The notes below the pieces were generated by a model, which had not been told where the DNA came from, made no database searches, and worked only from the letters and a program-made list of their open reading frames with translations. A DNA stretch of 64,000 nucleotides from NCBI GenBank assembly GCA_951230915.1, contig OX579635.1, positions 5,022,001 to 5,086,000 of the forward strand, given 5' to 3'. Origin of the DNA: Antitrichia curtipendula. Its lineage: Eukaryota; Streptophyta; Bryopsida; Hypnales; Leucodontaceae. The position numbers were made by a program, and so were the translations under genes. This document shows, piece after piece, positions 57,561 to 64,000 of the stretch (position 1 is the stretch's first letter; each line of letters opens with the position of its first letter).

Positions 57561-58350
57561 TTGAGCTTCTTATGTGAGAACCTCTAGTTTCCATTTAAAG
57601 CCAAGATTCTTACCTTTAGGATATCAATTGAGGTCATTTAATTATTGATTGATAGCAATCAAGCGCAAGAGAATCAATTTTGTTCAAATTGATTGCAACA
57701 AGAAGGTTGACTAGATCATTCATTCTATTACTACTGAATTTTGCCAGCAGTGTGATTACAAGTCACACTGAACCCTAATTTTGAGTATGATTGGGAGCTC
57801 AACTTTATTTTTTGGCAATTCTGCTATTGGAAAGTTTCTGACAAGAATTTTTTGCTTATGTGGTTTGAAGGGGTGTGGTTGTGGCAATGATTTAGGGAAT
57901 CGCACATGAACTTCTAGTGAGTGAATGGTATTGATATTTTTTTGGTGATTATGAAAAACGGTGCCTTCTATGTTGCAAATGATAAAGGCAACAATTTACA
58001 AAAGGGAGCACTTAGGGATAGAAAATACATGATGGGACTATATGTCTACACAGTTGGCCAAGACTGTTGGTGAATGTGGTGTAGAAAATACAAATTCTCC
58101 TATACATATTCCAATGGTTTACTGTGACCATGATGTGCTCAATAGTTTTTTAGTGTAATTATGACCAATGAAACACTTCTTGTATTTTGTGTAGTATGTG
58201 TAATGTAATATTGGAAAACAAAAATCATTTTTTTTTATGACTGTATGTTATGTGTACAAAAATTATTCTCTAACTACCTTTCTATTTCATTTGTACATGG
58301 TTTTACACTATCTTCTGAGAAGAAATAGACAACTCTATCTTGACACCTCT
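57560..58350. other. Intergenic, nothing recognised
   Basis: Balanced to AT-rich sequence without open frames of recognisable content and without clear repeat ends. Confidence 0.4.
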
Positions 58351-58356
58351 CCAAAA

Positions 58357-58650
58357 AATCAACAGCTATGCGATTCAAAAAGAAAAATATACCTTCCCCT
58401 TTGAAATTCAATAGCCGTGTGAATCAAAAAGAAAACAATACCCTCTCCTCTTAAAAATCAATTACCATCTAATTTGAAAAGAAAAGAGTACCCTTCCTTT
58501 GAAAAATCAACAACCATGTGATTTGAAAATAAAACAATAACCCCCCTCTGTAAAATCAACAACCATGCAATTTGAAAAGAAAACAATATCTCCCGTGAAA
58601 TATCAACAACCATGTGGTTTGAAAAAAACCCAATAAACCTTGGTGTTGTG
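58357..58650 (+). repeat. 49-50-bp minisatellite, six units
   Basis: Units begin at about 58357, 58406, 58456, 58505, 58554 and 58600, each with AAATCAACAACCATGTG, ATTTGAAAAGAAAACAATA and a CCCTC tract. Units diverge by several bases. A 62-residue frame at 58612-58800 starts inside the repeat and has no other support. Confidence 0.85.
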
Positions 58651-58799
58651 CAATTTGACTTGAAAAAGTCGTTAGTACAAGTGCTCCATCTACTAGAATT
58701 TGCCTACCTTTTAAAATTGCAAGTGAGGGTCACAGTAATTGTACTGAAATCAACCCATCTTGTGCAGACGTTGACAATCAACAACCGTGACACTATTTA

Positions 58800-60540
58800 G
58801 ATCAAGTGTGGCAATGTGAAGTTACAATTTGTCTATGATTTCTGAAGTTGATTTTGATATTCTTAATGAAGAGCTTGAAACTTGGCAAATTGCGGTTACC
58901 TTGATGTAGATGCAAAGTCACTTGACGATTACCTTAATAGGATGCTTCTTGTTTAGATATCCAGACTTTGTAACTTGTATAATTACATCAATTTATCACT
59001 TATACTACCAATGTCTAAAATAAATTCTTAAGAGATAAGTTAATTAATGACAACCAATTGAAAAGTAATAGTGGAGTTGCTTCAATTTATTTTCCTATCT
59101 ATGAATGTTAAATTGATAGCAACATATGCAGACTGAGGGCTTCACATGCAAAAGTTCTAAGATCATAGTACAAATATCCGAATTGACACAAATTCCATCA
59201 CACATTGTTTTCTACTATGCAGAATTCTCAACAAGTGGAATGCCGACCTAGGTGCACAACTGAAAGTTGTTTCAATTTTATAATAGAATGTCAACCAAAT
59301 TCTTTAAGGAATTTTTCATGGACAAAATTTGATACTTGACAAACAAGCAGACTTCAAACAAGCAGACTTGCATTTGAAAACACAAAGAAGTATGATTGAT
59401 AACTTGCATTTAAAAAACAACACTTGCACTTTAAAGATCAATGGAAGTGTTGGCTACATGTTTATTATGCTTTGATTCTAGTAGTGTAGTAGGTTGTCCA
59501 AATCAACAGTACATGGAATCTTACAAGGATAGTTCATTATCCGTCATCACTAAATAAATTGCTATCATCACATTTCTCAATCCAAAGTGAAAGTCCCAAC
59601 TTAAGCCACGTTTCAGAACATAGAGTTGCAATTGCCGAAATACTTCAAGACTAAGCACCTTGAGAATAGAGTAACTTACTACAATACCGTAGCCAAGCAA
59701 GCATTAATCTGACACCATAAAATGAAGAGATTCGACTAATTCTTTCTAGACCATGGGAATAGATTCAACTACTATAGGGGTTCTATATCTCCTAAGTTTT
59801 TAGATATTACGGCAATCCCAAATGAGAGTATGCATGTGATGTTCCACTCAAAAGTCTCATCTAAACTTGAAAACTTGAATCAAAATTGTAGTGACTCATG
59901 GTATTGAGTTAGCATCAAAGTATGTAGTTTGCATTAGCGAGCAATAGGAGCCCTACAAAGTGCTCTTGCAGCATTGACAAGTTTGAATTATATGCGACAA
60001 GTTACACAAGTTGTCGTGCAATAAATGCATATCATTGTATTACAGAGCAACAAGCCATAGTGATTGCATGATGCTAAACTTGTCCCACGAAGTGGAACAT
60101 ACAAGGTGAATTTATCCTTGGAAAAAAATATAATTTTTATTTATTTGCCATATATGAAAAAAAAATTAAAATTTTGAATACATGTTTGCAATTAGAGGTC
60201 CCAAATTAGCTAGGATAGGTGAAGAACATACATTTAGCACGGCACAAAATAAGAGGCTTTTCTTTTATAATTACTATGTTAAGTACAAAATTCACCTTGC
60301 ATGGCCCACTTCGTCCAATAGGTTTAGCATCCATTATAAACTATAGGATATCCATGTAACTATATAATTGTACAACTAAGCAATGATCCTCATGGTACTA
60401 GGAAGGAATTATCATTCTAGATGCATGGGAGAGACTTTCAATTAATTTAAAGATCGAGGTTGTCTGAGGAGTCATATAAGACAATTTTCAAACCGAAGTA
60501 TCCCAACCACTACACCTAACCGCCAACACAAATGGAGGTG
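58800..60540. other. Intergenic, nothing recognised
   Basis: No gene or clear repeat. CACTAGTAGAAAATTTGTG at about 60544 has the form of a CACTA-type transposon end and marks the beginning of the satellite-like array that follows. Confidence 0.4.
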
Positions 60541-60543
60541 ATC

Positions 60544-63500
60544 CACTAGTAGAAAATTTGTGTTCAAATCAACAGAGCTTGTGAACCCCTCCTCATAGAA
60601 AGCTTTCCAATAGTACCAAAAATACAACTAGGGGATGTACAATTCAAGAGAGTTCAACATAACAAACGAACAACTAGCCTAACTTAAGGTATGGATTAGT
60701 GTGCCCTATGCTGTTACCACAATCAAAATAGAAGTAAAAATAATTTTCTAATTTTTAATTCTTAAAAAATTTCAAAATTCAATAACCATTGCATTATACA
60801 TTCAAATGCCATGAAACAAAGCATGTACCTCCCTCTTTGAAGAGAGCTTTTCTACAGTATCAAGAATATAACCAAGGACGCACGGTCTAGGGGATCTCAC
60901 TATAACAAACCAAATAACTTAACTTAAGGTATGGACTAGTGTGCCTTTTGTTGTTGCCACAACCAAAATAAAAGTAAAAGTAATTTTCTAATTTTTTAAG
61001 CAATAAAAACTTAGAAATTCAATAACTTTCATTTTATAGGTTCAAATGCCATGAAACAAAACTTGTACACTTGTCCTCACAGAGAGATTTCCAATATTAC
61101 CCAAAACACGATTGGAGACCCACATTCCAAAAGATATTCCCATAATAAACAAACAAAACAAAATAAACAAACCACAAACCTAACTTAAGGTATGGATTAG
61201 TTTGCCTTGTACCATTGCGACATTTAAAATAAAATAAAAGCAATTTTCTAATGTTTTAATTCTTAACAACTTCAAAATACAATATTTTTTCTATACTATA
61301 GGTTCAAACGCCACAAAACAAAGCCTATGTCAAGCCACACTCAAAGGTACCAAAAAAGGGTCAAACTAAGTAAAATTTGACTGTAACTTCTTTTTGGCTA
61401 TTGTTTTTTTAAAGCTAATCAATTAATTATAGGTAATTTAGTCCTTTTTGACTAGTACCTCAAGTCATGTTAAGCCTTATAATTTTTATTCATCAAAAAT
61501 AAAAAACGCTTTGCTATAGTTCCAATTGAAGTTTAGATGTTAACATGTTAATTTTTTCAATAGTAGAAGAAGGGGTCTAATCTAAAATGAATAATAATAT
61601 GATTGAATCCAAAAAATATCAAATGTATATATAATCATATAGTAGAGTAAAAAAGGACTCTTTTGCTACAATATAAATATTTTTTCAATTTTCTATGCAA
61701 TTTAAAAGTAAAAAATGTGAACTTCTTTTTTAATATAAAAAATATCAAAATGATGATTTTATTAGAACAAAAATGTATATATTGTATACTTCAAGGTTCC
61801 TATGTAATCTATTTTGGGAATTGAATGTCTAAATCTTTTTTAGAATAATAAATGATTTGTCAAAAATAAACAAATAAACAAAATAATTAATTAATTTTGT
61901 GTCCAAGACTTAATCACTAAAAATCTTCTTAATAGTTTTATGCTTTAGAAATATTAAAAATTTGGATAAAATATCCTTTTAAAAGTGATATATTGTAATA
62001 TAGATACTAAATTTAGCCTTGCAGATGGTGATTTATGTCCTATATTTGAGGATTTCACAAATGAAATTTTTTCTTCCACTTATTAAAGGAATGCATTGCA
62101 ATACTATTCATCCATAAATTTATTAAAAATTGACAAAATTAAAGTAATTTAGAGCTTTAAAAGTTCAGAAAAGGATTCTAAATCTACTCCTAGAAAAATA
62201 ATGGTGTCAGTACCATTGAGTGTGGTTTGACCTGCCTGTGCACCCTTTTTTATAGAGAACTTTTGGATTGTATCAACAATGTGACTAGGGGACAATCAAT
62301 CTCGGAGATCACCGCAACAAACAAAACAAATAAACAAACAACAAACCTAAAGTAAGGTATGGATTAGTGTGCCCTATGTCGTTGTGACAACCAAAAGAAA
62401 AAAAAAGTAATTTTTTATTTTTTTAATTCATAACAACTTTGAAATACATATTTTTTACATTGTAGGTTCAAACACCCCAAAACAAAGCATGTGCACCCTT
62501 CTTTGTAGAAAGTTTTCAATTGGTATCAACAATGTGACTAGGAGATCCTTGAGATCATTGCAACAAACAAAACAAAACAGCCTAACTTAAGGTATAGACT
62601 AATGTGCCTTGTGCCGTTGCCACATCCAAAATAAAAATAATTTTTTAGTTTTTTAATTTGTAAAAACTTTGAAATTCAATATCTTCTATGAACAAAGGAA
62701 TGCAATAAGTTTATTGTGGGATGAGAGGTTGCGTTCTTGATAATACAAACAAAAAACTTTATACATGAAAGAAGCCAAGGGCTTTGTTTTGTGGTGTTTG
62801 GACATGCAATGCAAAAGTTTTGTTTTTTTCAAAATAAATATTTAATAACTTTCACTCTAACGTAAGATATTGCATTCTTGGTACAAATAAAAAGCTTACA
62901 TATAAAGAAATGCAATGGCTTTATTTATGGCCTTCGAACATGCCATGTAAAAGTTATGTTTTTTCAAAATAAAAGATTAAATTTTTTAATTAAAAAAATC
63001 TAAAATTTTCACACTATAGAAAACTTTCTATACGTACCAATCTTTATGTAAGGTAAACCAGCCCATTGTGGTCAGAATTTCGAGTTTGCCCTCATGCCAT
63101 TGCTGAAAATTTCAAAAAATTTCTCACTCAAAGATAAGTGTGAGAAATAGTGAGAGTAATTGAAATTTTATTTTTCAGACAAAGTGTGAATTAGTTATGT
63201 ATTTTTGAAGTGATCTTCCCAATACGGTCTAGAGGCTGCCCCTTAACCAACAAAAAGTGTATCCAATATGCTCATCTTAATCACCTAAAGTGGTCACAAT
63301 AATTTCTAATGTGGAATGCTATGAAAAATCACTTCCTACAGTGATTTACATTGAAAATTTGGATGTTCCTAATGAGGTCACTAATCACTCCATAGGTGTC
63401 AGGTTAGATATTGATTGTGGTCTGAAAAACCATCATAGGGTCATAAGATGTCCACTATAGGTCATCTGACCGTAATGGGCTGGTTTACCTTATGGCCTTC

Positions 63501-64000
63501 GGAGTGCAAGGGCTTTGTTTTGTGGCATTTGGACATGCGATGTGAATGTTGTGATTTTTTCAAAATAAAAGATAATTTTAATTTATTTTATAATTCATTC
63601 AAATTTTGAAATTCCATAACTTTCACACCTTAGTTTCAAACGCTACAAAACAAAGTCTGTGCATCCCTCTTTGTAAAGAGCTTTCAACGATACCCAAAAC
63701 ATTGTTGGATGCCTCATGGTTTCTTAAATCTTAGTGTATAAAAAAGAAAACACCTAACTTAAAGTATACTAGTGTGCCATGTGTTGTTGCCACAACCAAA
63801 ATAAAATAAAAAATTATTTTTTTATTTTCTTAATTGATTAAATTTTTTGAAATTCAATAATTTCACATTGTTTGTCCAAATGCCATGAACAAAGTCCGTG
63901 CACCCTTCACGGTTTTTTAGATCTCAACGTATAAAACAAACAAAACAAACAAATTATCTTAAGGTATAGACTATTGTGCCATGCGCCGTTGCCACAACCA
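60544..64000. repeat. Satellite-like 200-270-bp repeat array in both orientations
   Basis: The motif AACTTAAGGTATGGAYTAGT.TGCC followed by GTTGCCACAACCAAAATAAA recurs at about 60681, 60921, 61192, 62349, 62584, 63756 and 63955. Spacings within runs are 240, 271, 235 and 199. Each unit also has GTTCAAATGCCA.AAAACAAAGC and an AGAG(C/A)TTTCCAAT.GTA block. Inverted units (GGGCTTTGTTTTGTGG) lie at about 62750-62990 and 63495-63600. It continues past the right edge and is interrupted by unrelated AT-rich sequence (61400-62200) and by the MITE at 63051-63490. Confidence 0.75.
63051..63490 (-). mobile_element. TA-flanked MITE, AGGTAAACCARCCCATT ends, copy B
   Basis: 440 bp, opposite orientation to copy A at 40218-40660 and similar along its length. 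It is flanked by TA (63049-63050 and 63491-63492). It sits inside the satellite-like array, so it is younger than that part of the array. Two full copies with matching ends and matching length fix the element's boundaries. Confidence 0.85.

Noticed and set aside
54040..58000. Missing TMD0 exon of the ABCC transporter
   Set aside because: Minus-strand frames here are short and, although partly hydrophobic, lack any recognisable TMD0 pattern; none was accepted.
58357..58650. CRISPR-like array
   Set aside because: Units are contiguous and diverged, without unique spacers, and the genome is eukaryotic.
58612..58800. 62-residue frame next to the minisatellite
   Set aside because: Begins inside a tandem repeat and has no other coding evidence.

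Overview
The window looks like nuclear DNA of a plant, roughly one third G+C by eye. Its genes are sparse, spliced and widely spaced. They include an ABCC transporter with 12 GT-AG introns and a plant-type BTB protein of the At3g05675/At1g63850 kind. Most of the rest is small inverted-repeat DNA transposons. The low G+C and simple introns would fit a moss, but nothing here fixes the species. No LTR retrotransposon, tRNA, rRNA or CRISPR array was recognised.

Layout. 0.46-2.3 kb (minus strand): the first four coding exons of a catalase that runs off the left edge and resembles the small-subunit, animal/bacterial type rather than the usual plant type. 2.9-3.65 kb: two inverted-repeat elements. 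3.67-17.77 kb: a 14.1-kb block that behaves as one insertion. It holds a decayed hAT-like transposase (7.3-9.55 kb), a G+C-rich inverted-repeat island (5.56-5.87 kb) and a TA-flanked MITE (14.85-15.15 kb). 17.8-22.4 kb: non-coding sequence that is the first copy of a large duplication. 24.6-27.2 kb: further inverted-repeat and tandem-repeat elements. 28.0-31.55 kb (plus strand): the BTB gene, with a likely 5' UTR intron and one in-frame TGA. 31.7-44.3 kb: the second copy of the duplication. It starts with a broken catalase 5' end carrying a 248-bp near-perfect palindrome and is enlarged by later insertions. 46.8-54.0 kb (minus strand): an intact ABCC transporter gene, about 1,298 codons in 13 exons. 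54-64 kb: AT-rich DNA, minisatellites, and an irregular 200-270-bp satellite-like repeat in both orientations.

The main structural result comes from comparing the window with itself. The block 1.66-22.4 kb is repeated, colinear and in the same orientation, at 31.7-44.3 kb. Nearly every difference between the copies is a transposon present in one and absent from the other. The pairs therefore give empty sites, and from these target-site duplications of TA, TTA, ACT and about 9-11 bp can be read directly.

The three protein genes have no evident common pathway: peroxide removal (catalase), a probable Cullin-3-type adaptor or plant-specific BTB protein, and a membrane exporter of conjugates. I did not find a convincing new biological system. 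The strongest leads are the 14.1-kb insertion, the palindrome, the TA-specific AGG...CCT element group, the atypical catalase and the single-stop BTB gene.
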